Source: Melieria omissa
Lineage: Eukaryota; Arthropoda; Insecta; Diptera; Ulidiidae
Length of the DNA stretch: 64,000 bases
Reading direction: 5' to 3'
NCBI GenBank assembly: GCA_963971225.1
Contig: OZ020267.1
Span: 32,255,298 to 32,319,297, forward strand
Within the stretch, counting starts at the first letter, position 1; each line of letters opens with the position of its first letter. Below the pieces are notes generated by a model. It worked only from the letters and a program-made list of their open reading frames with translations, had not been told where the DNA came from and ran no database searches. This document shows positions 34,180-46,220 of the stretch, piece by piece. Position numbers and translations under genes: made by a program.

Positions 34180-35118
34180 GACTGTTGGTTAGCTACACAG
34201 CGACTTACGATGGATTTCACTTTGGGAGATTTTGGCCTTCAACCGTTCCTTATTTAACTTAACCTAATTCTAGTCTTATAACTCCAGCGGATATGAAAAT
34301 AAGAACAAACTTAAAACCATATTTTTAAGACTAAAGTAAACAACTAAAATCACTCAGATTGGACATTTTTAAAAACTTGATTTATCTTTTATTGCTGTGT
34401 TAATTGAACGCCAGTTGTATTCGATGTAAGTTTATTGGAAAAAAAAATAAGTTATAATAATCGTAACGTATAAACAAATAGTTGGTGCACATATCGATAA
34501 GTTTTGTCGGAATGTCGTTTCGTTTCATTAAGACATCGTAATTTAGCACTAAGAATCGTTTGTGTTATCTAGCAGTGTGTGTTCAGTATTGTTTGTTTAC
34601 AGCTAAAGTAGATTAATACTTATGGTTAGTGCTAACTGCAACTGTGTGCGGTGCACAAACACACTTTCGGTAAATATACCGCTATATCAGTTAATATATC
34701 TATAATGTAGTTGTATTTTTTAATATTGATTTTGTCATTTAGATTTATAACAACTCTAAGCAATTATCATAGAATTAGAAAAGGAAAAAATGCGAGGTTT
34801 CAAATGATGCGAACGAAAGTGTCATTCGAAAGCGCAAACAGAGCGAAATAATCAATGCGGATGATGTTCGTTTGATCTCCTAAGGCGAAATATTTATATA
34901 TTGTCAATTTCATTCTGTTGGCTGGAGCCGAAAACCATGCAAAAATGACAAAAACATATTTCTGAAGTTTAACTATGTTGCAAACTAACGAAAACCTATA
35001 TGGACAGACATGGCAGCAACGCATTTTGAAGGAGTTTAGAAAGCAACTTAACTGTTGGAAATGGCTGCTTTGTTGAAGTATTAAAGGATTGAAAGATTGA
35101 AGGACCTAAATATTAATT
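34180..35118. other. No gene recognised; unique AT-rich sequence
   Basis: Unique DNA. The first ~80 bases may be retrotransposon 3' UTR. No coding signal is visible. If the exon candidate at 35119-35236 is real, this stretch would hold the 3' untranslated region of that gene on the minus strand. Confidence 0.4.
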
Positions 35119-35236
35119 TTAGTGACGTTCGAGCTCTGGCAGCACGCCGCCCAATGCGCCCAATTGGAGGCACTTGGTGCGCGGCAGGGGGGGCGTGGCT
35201 GCTGTGGCACTGCGCCTACTTAAGCGTCTAATACTT
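35119..35236 (-). CDS. Candidate terminal coding exon, product unknown
   Basis: A GC-rich island of about 115 bases in very AT-rich DNA reads on the minus strand as ...SIRRLSRRSATAATPP, LPRTKCLQLGALGGVL, PELERH, then TAA (35119-35121). Many codons end in G or C (GCC, CTG, AAG, CTC, GGC, GTG, GAG), unlike the surroundings. A TATTAG or TTAAGTAG sequence just upstream could be a splice acceptor, but there is no strong pyrimidine tract. Upstream the frame runs into a CA microsatellite. I do not recognise the protein. The exon start is uncertain and chance composition remains possible. Confidence 0.35.
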
Positions 35237-35550
35237 GTAGTTGTTTTATAGCGTTGTGTGTGTGTATCTCTATGTGTGTGAGTGTGTGTGTGTGTGTGTG
35301 TGCATAAGCAACTCATCGTTTAAAGCTAATTCAATATTACAAAAACAACAACACCTTATATGTATGTATATATATGTATCATATAATGCCGATTAGTGTG
35401 CATTGTTTTTGTTATGCTCTCATTTTGTCTTTTTTTTTCTCATAATTTGTAATTCGAAGTAAAAAATAATATTGTTCATTGTTCTCAATTTTTGTCAAGA
35501 TTTCGTTTTTGTATAAAAATATAAATTTATTAGTATATATCATATATATC

Positions 35551-35581
<31 letters not shown>

Positions 35582-37615
35582 ATGTGTATGTATGCAAGTA
35601 AGTGGCTGCATATATAGTTTCATATAAAGTATTTGTTTGCAGTTTTAGTTTTCATTTTTATTAGCAATTTTTTCATTTCATTTATTTTCATTTTATTTGT
35701 ATTTAATTTTTATTTATTTTTCATTTCTTTTTATGATTTTTTCATATCCTTTAATTCTTTCCAATTCTCAATTTCAATATTTTTGCTTATTGTTGTAGCT
35801 TTCAGAGACTTTGACTAAACACTAAACTTGCCTTAACACAAAAACGAAAAGTTCACGATTACGTTTGGCTGGTACGAAAAATTTCTAAGGGATCAAATCG
35901 GAATTTCGTTTTATTAGCATCAAGTTGGGTATTCGTGTTCGTGCTGCGTGTTTCTCTGCTTTTGAATTTTTGAAAGCAATCCTGAACGACTCACTAGCGC
36001 GTTCGTCACATTGTGGTACTTTATGCATCAAAAGTGTACGTTAGTCAAAAAGTTGCCAATGTTGCTGCAGTACAACTCGCCCCAGATTGGCTTTGTGTAG
36101 TAGTAAATTATTTATATATATAAAAAATGATCGATCGATCATGCTTGTCTCGATTTTTATATAGAAAAGCCACAGGGTCCACTACACTTCAATTGCAATA
36201 ATTGGTTTTTTGTTTTTAATTTTAATTTTTTGCTTAATTCGTTTACCACTTGAATAACATTTATTTTTATGACTTGTGTCCACAAGTCTGTAAGTGTGTG
36301 TGTGTGTGTGTGTTGAAGGTCTGCTTAGTTGTTAGTTGTTAGCAGAGGTTCTCAGAGATTTAACTATATAACTTGTCATTAAATTTCGTTCCTAGTTGCT
36401 ACTACTTCTTATACAGTGGAAAGCGAACATCGCTCAAATAGGCTTAATTATTCGTTCTATATAACATTAGACTTATTATGCTTAGAGATTTGCACACTTT
36501 ACTAATTCCTTCACTCTCTTTCTCTCTATCTCTGCTCTCTTTCTACTCTCTCTCTACTCTCCCTCTCTCTTTAACAAGTCCAATATTGTTCTTATTGTTG
36601 TAGTGAATATTTCATAGTGTCGCAGGTTATGCTGTCAGTGTCGTCAGTGTTGCCTACGCTACAGAGTTTACATTCGTAGTAAATAATATTGATATGCATT
36701 TCATATAAATAATTTCATGTATATATATGCCCGTGTATGTGGTTTGCTACATAGTTTCTCTATATATATATTCATGTGTATATGTTTTAATTAATTCATT
36801 AATTAATTCACTAGTTGCTGTAATACCCTCAGTGGTTATTTTTGAATAATTCATTTACATGCTTCTTCTCCTCCATTACCGATAAACCATATTGATGTCC
36901 TTTTCATTTTTATTTTCTATTTTTGCTTTTAAAATCTAAGGTTTTTGTTTAGCATTATTCTGTCTCTATTGATTTGTTTGTTTTTTTGTTTTCTGTAATT
37001 TTGCCATAAAGTTTTTCATTGTTCATATTTTGTGTTCATGTGTTCACGATTTGCTTTATTTTCATTTTCATTTTCACTTTCAATTTATTTAATTTTCTTT
37101 TAAGCCAATTTTATAAAATTGTTTAGTACAAATACAATAATATACTGATATGTTTTTGCTTTATATATATATATATATCTATATAAAAATTTGCTTAGCA
37201 AGTTTCTTCATCATCATTTTTTTACTTCGTCTTCAGCTTTTTTTGTTCTTCAACTTTTTGTCAAAACAATTTTTCAGTTTCTTCTTTAGGTTCTTTTTTG
37301 TTTTTGTTTTTTTGTTTATAAGTATCAATATTTACTACGATTTTTCGTGTAGAGCGATTCGGGAATTTCTAATCTTCTTAATGCAATATTAAATCCAATT
37401 TTGTCAGCCATAAGAATAGGTTACTTATGTAGGTTCACTAGTACTTACTACAAAATTGTGTGTGAGTGCAGTCAGTGGAAGTGAAAGTGGAAGAGGGTTT
37501 GGCCTGCACTGGGAGGGGAAAACGCATGCAATTGGCCAATTGGACCGCAGCAAATCAAAACAGCACGAAATTATGCAACAGAATTGTGCAGAAAAATTGT
37601 GCGAATGAAAGGCAA
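35237..37615. other. No gene recognised; microsatellite-rich AT DNA
   Basis: Contains GT tracts (35250-35302, 36295-36313), AT tracts (35535-35582, 37165-37180), a CT-rich stretch (36515-36570), and otherwise AT-rich unique DNA. Hydrophobic frames such as 35633-35818 and 37150-37392 are low-complexity. Confidence 0.5.
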
Positions 37616-37619
37616 AACA

Positions 37620-38450
37620 ACATAAAAATCAACTGAACTGAGAAGAAATGAACGGAGAAGCACTGAGCTGAGAATCACTGAACTGGGAATCACTGAACTA
37701 AGAAGCACTTAACTGACTGATCAACTAGGGCCTAGTCAGTGTTGTTTGAGACATTTATAATGACAACGAAAAGATGGTAAAAAGATCAACTGAACTGAGA
37801 AGAACTGAACTGAGAAGCACTGAACTGGGAATCAGTGATCTAACAAGCACCAAACTGACTGATCAACTGAAGCGTGGTCAGTGTTGTTTGAGGCATTTAG
37901 AATGTCAACGAAAAGATGGTGAAATACTCAACTGAACTGAGTGGCACTCAACTGACTGATCAACTGAGGCCTAACCGAGGTTCGTTGGGGCATTTAAAAC
38001 ACCAATGAAAAGATGGCAAAAAGATCAACTGAACTAAGAGGCACTGAACTGACTGATCAACTGAGGCACCGTTTGAGACATTTGGAATACCAACGAAAAA
38101 ATGGCAAAAAGATCGACTGTATTGAAAAGAACTGAACTGGTAACTGATCAACTGAACTGAGAAGCACTGAACTGAATGATCAACTGGGGTCTAGTCAAGG
38201 TTATTTTGGGCATTTAAAACACCAACGAAAAAATGGCAAAAAGATCGACTGAACTGAGAGGCACTGAACTTGTGGTTTGATAGATTCAAAATACCAACGA
38301 AAAGATAGCAAACTGATCAACTGAACTCAGAAGCACTGAACTGTCTGATCAACTGGGGCATGATCAGTCTTAATTGGTCTGACTGATCAACTGAAACGTG
38401 CTCAGTGTTATCGGAGTCGTTTAGAATACGATGAAAGACTTATAAGTCCA
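37620..38450. repeat. ~110 bp tandem repeat (GATCAACTGAACTGAGAAGC family)
   Basis: Units combine AAAAGATCAACTGAACTGAG, AAGCACTGAACTGA, CTGATCAACTGAGGCCTAGT, CAGTGTTGTTTGAGACATTT and AATACCAACGAAAAGATGGC. About seven units are seen, each built from shorter ACTGAACTGA-type subrepeats. Confidence 0.85.
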
Positions 38451-38454
38451 ATGG

Positions 38455-39075
38455 CCTTACAGCTAGAACTGTTTTGTCAGTTTTCTGTTGCTCTTTCTAA
38501 CAGCTTTCTCACCAAAGGCTCTGGATTCGACTCCTTTGAGCTGTTTGAACATTCGTCTCAATGTAGATTGCAATTTGCTTAGCAGTGAACCTTTAGAATT
38601 ATCAAATGGGCCTTAAAAAAACTAAAATTGTTCTTTTCTTTGAATTCTCTTATTTTGCTATAATTGTTTTGTCATTTTCCTGTTGCTCTTTCTAACAGCT
38701 TTCTCACCAAAGGTACCAGGTTCGATTCATAGTTTGGGATGCATTCGTCTCAATGATGATTTCAATTCTCTAAATGATGAAACGGTGAAGCTTTAGAATG
38801 ATAAGAAGGATTTGAAACAAAACTAGAATTGTTCCGTCAGTGGAAGACCGTGTAGTGGCTTTCCCGCCAAAGGATCTAGGTTCCATTCCTAGCTCGAGCT
38901 GCTCGAACATTCAACTTAATAAAGAATGCAATTTGTGAAACGGTGAGCCTGTAGAATGATAAGGGCCTCAAGTGAACAAAACTTGAAGTGTTTTGCCAAA
39001 ACAAGACGGAAGAGCCGCCTTCGCACCAAATGTTCTAGGTTCGATTCCTAGTTCAAACTTTTTGAACACTAAATA
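38455..39075. repeat. Four ~190 bp units each with a tRNA T-arm-like motif
   Basis: Four diverged units share GCTTTCTCACCAAAGG followed by a GGTTCGATTC-type box and GAGCTGTTTGAACATTCGTC-like DNA. In the fourth unit CTAGGTTCGATTCCTAG forms a perfect 5-bp stem with a 7-base loop, as in a tRNA T-arm with a polymerase III B-box. The preceding CTTT-CTCACC-AAAG can form a short hairpin. No good A-box or acceptor stem is visible. Confidence 0.65.
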
Positions 39076-40895
39076 GTTTTTAAGAAAATTTTTAAAATAA
39101 TTAACAAGCCTCAACCCACTTTTATTTTATAGATATACGTCGAATTTTTTTCTACTTTTGATTTCAAACCCAAAAATAAATCTTTGAAAGTGTAAACTGA
39201 ATTTTATGAAATTTTTTTTAACCCAATTCCGCGTCGTCTACAGCTGTAAATTCTTTCTTTAGTCATCTATAAAATAGTTATATATGAGTAATTATAATCC
39301 AAGGATGAATTCTGTTCTCTTCTTCTCTTTTTGGTACGCTGAACAAGAATCTGGCCTCAGAATTGCTCCCACTAAAAGTGCGAAAATTGCGGTTTTTGCC
39401 TATATTTGAGGTTATGTAGCATAGCTCTGGTTTATGGTTCTAAAATCTTGTCGGCCTGTGTTATTTACGTTTCTTTCCTTGCGAGAAAGAGACAGAAAAC
39501 CCTACTTTACATTCTAGGCCTGTTTTGCATTCTGTGACCTAAGCTCCATTCAACTCAATTTTTTACATTTCTTTCTTTGCGAGAAAAAGACAGAAAACCC
39601 TATTTTAACATCTATGCTTGTTCTGCATTTTCTAAGTAGAAGAGTGAAGACTCTAGGCAGCTTCTCTTTTAATAATGCAAGAAATCTAGCCTATAGAACT
39701 ATTCTTCTACTCTAGACTCCTCCGAGCAATATATTCTTCAACATTCTTCTTTCTTCATTTTTGGGGATCTAGTCAAAAGAACTATTCAGAGTCTACTAGA
39801 CTTCATAAGAAACTCAAACAGGTTAAATGAGTCAGCGGATTCAAGTTGGATTGTTATATCACAATTTGACCTTATGGCCTAAGAAGGTTCCGTCTGGGGA
39901 CCGCCAAAACTAGTCCCCACATGTGGCTTGAATCTCGAGATCAAACCAGCACAACATCCACCCACATTGACCACAATTTATTTTTCTCCTTTTCTTTCTA
40001 AGCAAATTCCTACATGTCGCCCAAACTTTGATCACAAATCAGCACAACTTTCAGTTCCTTTTACCCCAATTTCTCAGGCCCCTTTCTATGAATTAAAATT
40101 AAATTAAATTTCTTCATTAAGATTGATTAATTTTAGGGCCTTTAGGTAATTTTGGATTATACTCCAATTCAAAGTTCTCCGTTCCGAAAATCCGTTCTAA
40201 GAAATCCATTCAAGTCGTAAAAAGCCCAACGAAAAAAATGCATACCCTCAGTTTTGCCGTCAGTTCAATCAGCCAACAACTAAACACAGCACTAAACAAA
40301 CAAAATTTTCAAATATAAATGAAACTTATTGAACGTTTGCACATAAATAAAACAAAAGTTAATTGATTGAGTTGTTTTTGTTTTTATTGTTGCAGTGCAT
40401 TTTACAATAACTAAACTTTTCGAAAGCCTTTTCGCTGTGCGTTTTGTTTTTTTTCTGTCTGACTGTGCGTCTACCGAGAATTACTTACATCAATGTTTAT
40501 ATTGGTTGGTTTTTGGTTTTTTTTCGGTTCGTATGATTTGCCTACAACAATCACAATGCCACATAACTAAATATTCAATCGTCATGAACCGTCCGGCAAT
40601 TTAACACACATTTACAATGCAGTCTGTATGGAATAAGCAAAGCACACAAGCACGAAGCATACATGAACACAGGTGAGCAGTAAATGTCAAATGGCACCAA
40701 GTTTTTTTTGGGTAAAATAAATATTAAAGGTCACAAAGGCGCAAGGAAGCGAATATGTGAAGCGTACAATGGCCACAAGTAAACAGCTGCAAGTGGTCAC
40801 AATGGCTGCTGTCGTCGTCAAAAGCTATGCGAGCAGAGACGGTGGAATACTTTGCCAGATGTTGTGGAATGTGTGGAGAAGAGGTTATGAATGAA
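39076..40895. other. No gene recognised; small local duplication
   Basis: Mostly unique DNA. About 39465-39640 holds two ~105-base copies sharing TTGCGAGAAA-AGACAGAAAACCCTA and TACATTTCTTTC. A frame at 40395-40604 shows no domain. Confidence 0.5.
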
Positions 40896-42800
40896 ATGTT
40901 TAAAGGGACTAAAAGGGACTTAAAGTGGACTGCGGAGAATGGAAGCGGTTCTAGAGTTTGTGTAAGGAGAGACCATGGAAATCATAGAAAAATTATAGAA
41001 ATTTAGAAAACTGAAAACTTTTTCTCAGTTTGTGTAATGAGGGATAAATCATAGAGAAGTCATAGAAAATTCATATAATTATGAATAGAATAGTTCTGGA
41101 ATCTAAGAAACTTGAAACTGTTTCACAGTTTTTTAATAAAATACAAATTAAATTATTGAAAAATCATAGAATTATCTATAAAATAGTTGTGGATTCCATA
41201 GGACTAGAAACTGTTCTATAATTTATGTAATGAGAGACCATGAAAATAATAGAAAAATTATAGAATTATCTATGGAATAGTTGTGGAATCTAAGTAACTG
41301 GGTACTGTTTTACAGTTGTATGATAGAAAACTATAGAAATCAAAGAAAAATTATAGAAAAATCAACAGATTAGTTGTGGAATCTAATAAGCTGGAAACTG
41401 TTTCACAGTTCATGTGATAGAAAACCATGGAAATCACAGAAAAATCATAGAAAAATCGACAGATTAGTTTTGGAGTCTCATAAGCTGGAAATTGTTCCTC
41501 AGTTTATCTAATAGGAGACCATGAAAATCTTAGAAAAATCATACAAAATGTACAGATTAGTTGTGGAATCTAATAAGCTGGAAATTGTTCCTCAGTTTAA
41601 GTCCTAATGAACAACGTGCTACATAAAAAGTCTCTAGAAAATCCATAGAATAGATGTGGAATTTAGGAAAAAGCTCACTGTTCTTCAGTTCAGTCCTAAC
41701 GAACCATGGAATATCCGCTTCCTTAGAGCACCGTGAACATTCTATAAAAAAGCGGTGAAACTGGAAATTTCCCCTAAGTTTTTGTCCAATTAGACCATGG
41801 AATATAAACTTTGTTCAGGAGCATCATGCAACATGGAATAATCCATACTTTTGTATTGAAGAAACAGTAAAACTGCTTCTCAGTTTAAGTCCTAACGGAC
41901 CATGGAATGGAATGGAACATAGCACTATCTATAGAATAGTTGTGAAACAGGAAACTGCTCCTTAGTTTTCATCCAAAAAGACCATGGAATATAGAATTCA
42001 TTCTTTAATCCCTAGTTTTGTATAGAAGAAACTGTAAACTGTTGATCAGTTTATGTCCTAACACACCATTGAACAGAATGGAACATGGAACAATCTATAG
42101 AGTTATTACTAAACAGGAAACTGCTCCTAAGTTTTTATCCAAAAAGACCATGGAATATAGAATTTATTCTATAATCCATAGTTTTTTATAGAAGAAACTG
42201 TAAACTGCTCTTCAGTTTATGTCCTAACGGACCATGGAATGGAATGAAACATAGAATAATCGAGAGAATGGTTTTGAAAAAGGAAACTGCTGCCTAAGTT
42301 TTTATCCAAATAGACCATGGAATATAGATTTTATTCTTTAATCCATAGTTTTTTTTATAGAAGAAACTGTAAACTGTTCATCAGTTTAGTTCCTAACGGA
42401 CCATGGAATGGAATGAAACATAGAACAATCTAGAAAATGGTTTTGAAAAAGGAAACTGTTCCTTAGATGTTTTTTAAACGGACCATGGAATATAGAATTT
42501 AATCTTCAAGCCATGGTTTGTATTGAATAAATTGTAAACTGTTCCTCAGTTTATGTCCTAACAGATCTTGAAACAGAATGGAACATCGAACAATCTATAG
42601 AATTTTTTTTAAACAGGAAACTGCTCCTAAGTTTTTATCCAAATAGACCATGGAATATAGAATTTATTCTTTAATTCATAGTTTTGCATTGAAGAATCTG
42701 TAAACTGTTCCTCAGTTTATGTCCCAACAGAACATGGAATGGACCTCATTTAGAAACATGGTGATGCAACCTAGTAAAATCTATAGAATAGTTGTAAAAT
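40896..42800. repeat. ~90 bp tandem repeat (~20 units)
   Basis: Units contain GGAAACTG-TCCTCAGTTTA, TGTCCTAACGGACCATGGAA, TATAGAAT and ATCTATAGAATAGTTGTG. Earlier units (41000-41600) use the form AATGAGAGACCATGAAAATC and ATAGAAAAATCATAGAA. Later units (41650-42730) use ACCATGGAATATAGAATTTA and alternate in type, a higher-order pattern. Confidence 0.85.
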
Positions 42801-44243
42801 TTAAAAAGATAATAACCATTATTTTCTCTCATACCACAACCCCGGCAATGTCCATTTTACTGAAATGATTAAACATAGTTTTGACTTTAATTTAACAAAA
42901 TTTAAATCTTCAGACATTTTAACGTCCTGCTGTTCCGTTGTTCCTGTTTTTCAAGTTTAAATGAAGTCAAAAGTCATCTCTTTTAATCATTCACATAAAT
43001 TCAGAGTTTTATAGTTCAATAGTCAATTGTCCAAAATCTGGCAGTATTCTTCCGTCTCTTTCGCACATGATGGACCTGCCATAACCTAACAATTACATGC
43101 ACCAGCTGCAAACCTCTTCTTGTTCTTCTTCTCATTGGTTTTCTTCTTGTGTTTATTTTCTTCGTCGCTCATGGTTTTCTATTCGAAAATGCTTCTGCGT
43201 TTTTGTTAACAAATTTTCTGTATTCATTTTGCAAAATTGGTTTGTTTTGCGTAAAAAAGTTGAATTTTTTTTAATTAATTTTCATTTTTGTTTTTCATTC
43301 ATATTATTAAAGTTTTGTAAGTATCGCAAGTGCACGCCCATTGTTGGCATCGTGCATCGATTGGTATTCAAAAACCAAAAACAAAAAACATGTCGCGCGC
43401 ATTTCAATTCAATTGTAATTGAAATGATTGCGCAATCAAGTGGCAGCGCGTAGCGCGCGACACACAAAAAATACAACAATTGTGTATATAAAAAATGCAA
43501 CACTGCACAACTGGAAATTAAACAATTTGCACGCCAATTTGGCTGCTCGCCACAAATGAGCATTTCAAATTCAAATTTTGCGCATTGCAATTTTCAATTA
43601 ATTCGCTTTCGCTTCAAAACGACGTTTTTTGTTTTGCCGCTCACTTTGCTTTTGCTTTAGCTTTTTCATAGCTCCACTTCAAGGGGGACAACGGGTGTGA
43701 ATTGCATGAATGTGTACGTATGTGTGTGTGTGGGTGTGTGGGGGGTCTGTGCTGTGTTGTTGCTTTGCACGCTGGCAAATTCAAAAATTGTGTGACAAAA
43801 AATTTCAACTCACTTCGTTGTCGCACAGTTCGTCGTCGTCGTCGTGTCGCACGGACAATGCATTTGAAATGATATGTTGTTGTTATTGTTGTTGCTGCAA
43901 CTACAAATCGCTTGTTTTCTTTTTTGGGGATTTTTTTGGTTCTACATTTTGTTGCTTTCGGCCGCTTTACATGTTTCTTGCAAACTCGAACTTTTTAATA
44001 ACTCGAAACTGCTTGCAAAGTTTTCAACTTAAGTAAGCCTACTCAGCTGGCTGTGTGTGCGTGTGCGTGTGTGTGTGTGTGAACCTGTACGTGTCTGCCT
44101 TTGCTGTATGCGTACGTTTGTTTTTATGTTTTCATGTGTTTGTGTGTGTGTCTGTTTGTAATTTGCTAATAAAAAATGCGTTTCTTCTGTTGTCTGCTTA
44201 CACTTGTAGACTTCTGCACGAAGCGGCTGCTCCTAAATTCATT
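42801..44243. other. No gene recognised; unique sequence with GT tracts
   Basis: Unique DNA. GT-rich tracts lie at 43705-43745 and 44050-44080. A 118-codon frame (43097-43453) and its antisense partner show no domain. If the exon at 44244-44377 is real, part of this would be its 3' untranslated region on the minus strand. Confidence 0.45.
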
Positions 44244-44377
44244 TTAGAAAAATGCTTTTATTGACAAACTGCAATACACCAGCGACAGCATTGCGCCCAC
44301 GACAGCACTCAAGTGGCCGCTCGCCTGTCGCAGCACCGATGTGGAAGCGGATGTGGCCTTCTCGTCGCAACCGGAAC
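44244..44377 (-). CDS. Candidate terminal coding exon with hydrophobic C-terminus, product unknown
   Basis: On the minus strand a pyrimidine-rich TTTTGGTTCTGTTGCAG (ending 44378) precedes an open segment reading SGCDEKATSASTSVLRQA, SGHLSAVVGAMLSLVYCS, LSIKAFF, then TAA (44244-44246). The segment is GC-rich with codon-like third positions in an AT-rich setting. The short hydrophobic end (HLSAVVGAMLSLVYCSLSIKAFF region) preceded by small residues resembles a GPI-anchor signal, which is an inference. A second minus frame (44239-44430) overlaps it. Upstream exons are not visible and the gene is not identified. Confidence 0.35.
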
Positions 44378-45164
44378 CTGCAACAGAACCAAAACACATA
44401 CATTATCAACACTGTTGCACAAAATAACAAACAAGTTTTGATCGATTTGACTGGTTAATGGTTATGATGAACGTATGAAGACGGCATCAACTCAAATACA
44501 ATTTATCGAATACAAAATTAGGCAATTTCAAAATTGTCAAACAGACTCACATCTTACATGACTTGATCCCTAGAAAAACATAAACTAAAACCTATTACAA
44601 CAGTAATACGATTTTTATGGCTTCAAGAATTTTCCGACTCATTAAAAACCTCAAAATTTTGCAAACAAGTAATGCAAATAATTTCAATAATTCAATTAGA
44701 TTTTTTTATATTAAAAAATTCAATTGAAGTGATACGTTTTCAATGTATTTTTTTCATAGATCCGCTAGAAAAGGCCCATAAAATACTTTTCATTAAGTAT
44801 AGGAAATAATTTTTGAAAATATAGGATGTCCCCATAGAAGTATACGATTTCTATAAATGTTGTGGCATTTTTCTTCTACAATTGTTGTGGTTATTAAATA
44901 TGAAACTCCATACAAAGAAAGAATGCAATGATGTCATTGTAAAATATATTTTTGGACAACAACTACCAGACTGAATCATCTCCAGAATCTACACAAAGAA
45001 ATGTACAAGAAGAAAGCTGGCCAAAGGCCTTAGGTTCGATTCCCAGCTCGGGCTGGTAAAAGACTCGTCTACTTCTATCGTTATCCACATGAATATAGAA
45101 GAGGCCTAAGTGTTTCCCATTCAGAGGCAGCCACTACAGCCTACATGAACAAACAAAGAAAGCG
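44378..45164. other. No gene recognised; isolated tRNA T-arm-like motif
   Basis: AT-rich unique DNA. At 45027-45055 the sequence GGCCTTAGGTTCGATTCCCA followed by GCTCGGGCTG resembles the motif in the 38.5-39.1 kb repeat units and may be a dispersed relative. Confidence 0.4.
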
Positions 45165-45350
45165 TTATCAATGCACAAAACAATCGATTTACTGAAAGAA
45201 CAATTTCCAAGTTTAATCATCTTCACAAAATCAGATATTATCTGCCCAGTTTAATCCCATGAGATTTCCTTTTCTGGGATTATTTGAAAACTATAGTCTA
45301 TGCGAAAAAATCATTGACAACAATGCGTCATCGGAGAGATAGAATCACAT
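45165..45350 (+). pseudogene. Fragment of a Tc1/mariner-like transposase C-terminal region
   Basis: One frame gives NRFTERTISKFNHLHK, then SLIP, a stop, DFLFWDYLKTIVYAKKSLTT. A neighbouring frame gives TIDLLKEQFPSL. These match the order LL-E-FPG--ISR, (C)DLTP-DFFLWGYLKS-VYA-KP seen in many insect DDE transposase-like proteins. The stop replaces part of the DLTPCD motif. The flanks are unreadable, so this is an old dead fragment unrelated in sequence to the mariner at 46221. Confidence 0.6.
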
Positions 45351-46220
45351 CTCTCACATCTGTAAAAAAAATGAAAATTTCTTTGAAAATTTCATGAACA
45401 GAGCAAAGATCTGTGAATTGAAAATATCTCTCTAGAACTCATGTTTGGCCCAAAGCAAATTCATGCAACTGTTTAAAATTGTCATTAAATTATCATTTGC
45501 TGTTTTAAGTTTAACAATATTTTTTTTTGTTGTTGTTAAAAGCAGAGATTTAGTTAAAGCGAATTTTATTGAACATTTGTTTTGATCAGTCAAATTGCCC
45601 TTGCAGTGGATTTAGTTCGAGTATATAGGAAAGTTCTCAAGAAAATTTCGACAGATTTAAGTGACTTTGGAACAATTCTACAACCAAATCAATTTTAGGT
45701 TCAATTTCACCGTGTCAACTAGTAATAAATAAACATCTGTTCGGTACAAAAATTATGGATGGCAAATATTTTTTCAAATGGTGTTGGATTCAAAAGTTAT
45801 ATACGCAATCTCATGGCCCCCAAAATGAAGTCAAATTTGGAAATATTGAAAATTCTATTCTATTGAAATTCTATATTCTAAGTCATGAGAACCTTCCTTT
45901 CAAATTTCAACTCCAATTGCCTTGATTCCTGTTTAAAATGCCGTTTATCTGAATCGAACCAAAATTTAAATCAATTGTTTTCAGAACCACGTTTCTGTAA
46001 TCGAGATTTTTGATTAAGAAGAACGATTAAGAAAGGTTTTGTCTTCGTATTACTTGACACCGCGAGTCCCACTGGGACTTTTTGTTAAAAAATAAAATCC
46101 TGTTATTTTTAACCAAACAAAGCATTAGTGAAAAACAGCTGTTTTCTCTTTAATTTTCGCATATATTATTTTTTCCCATTATTATTATATTTTCCCATTA
46201 TTATTTTTCCCATTATTATA
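45351..46220. other. No gene recognised
   Basis: Unique AT-rich DNA up to the mariner insertion. Short TTATTATTTTCCCATT repeats lie just before it (46165-46218). Confidence 0.5.
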
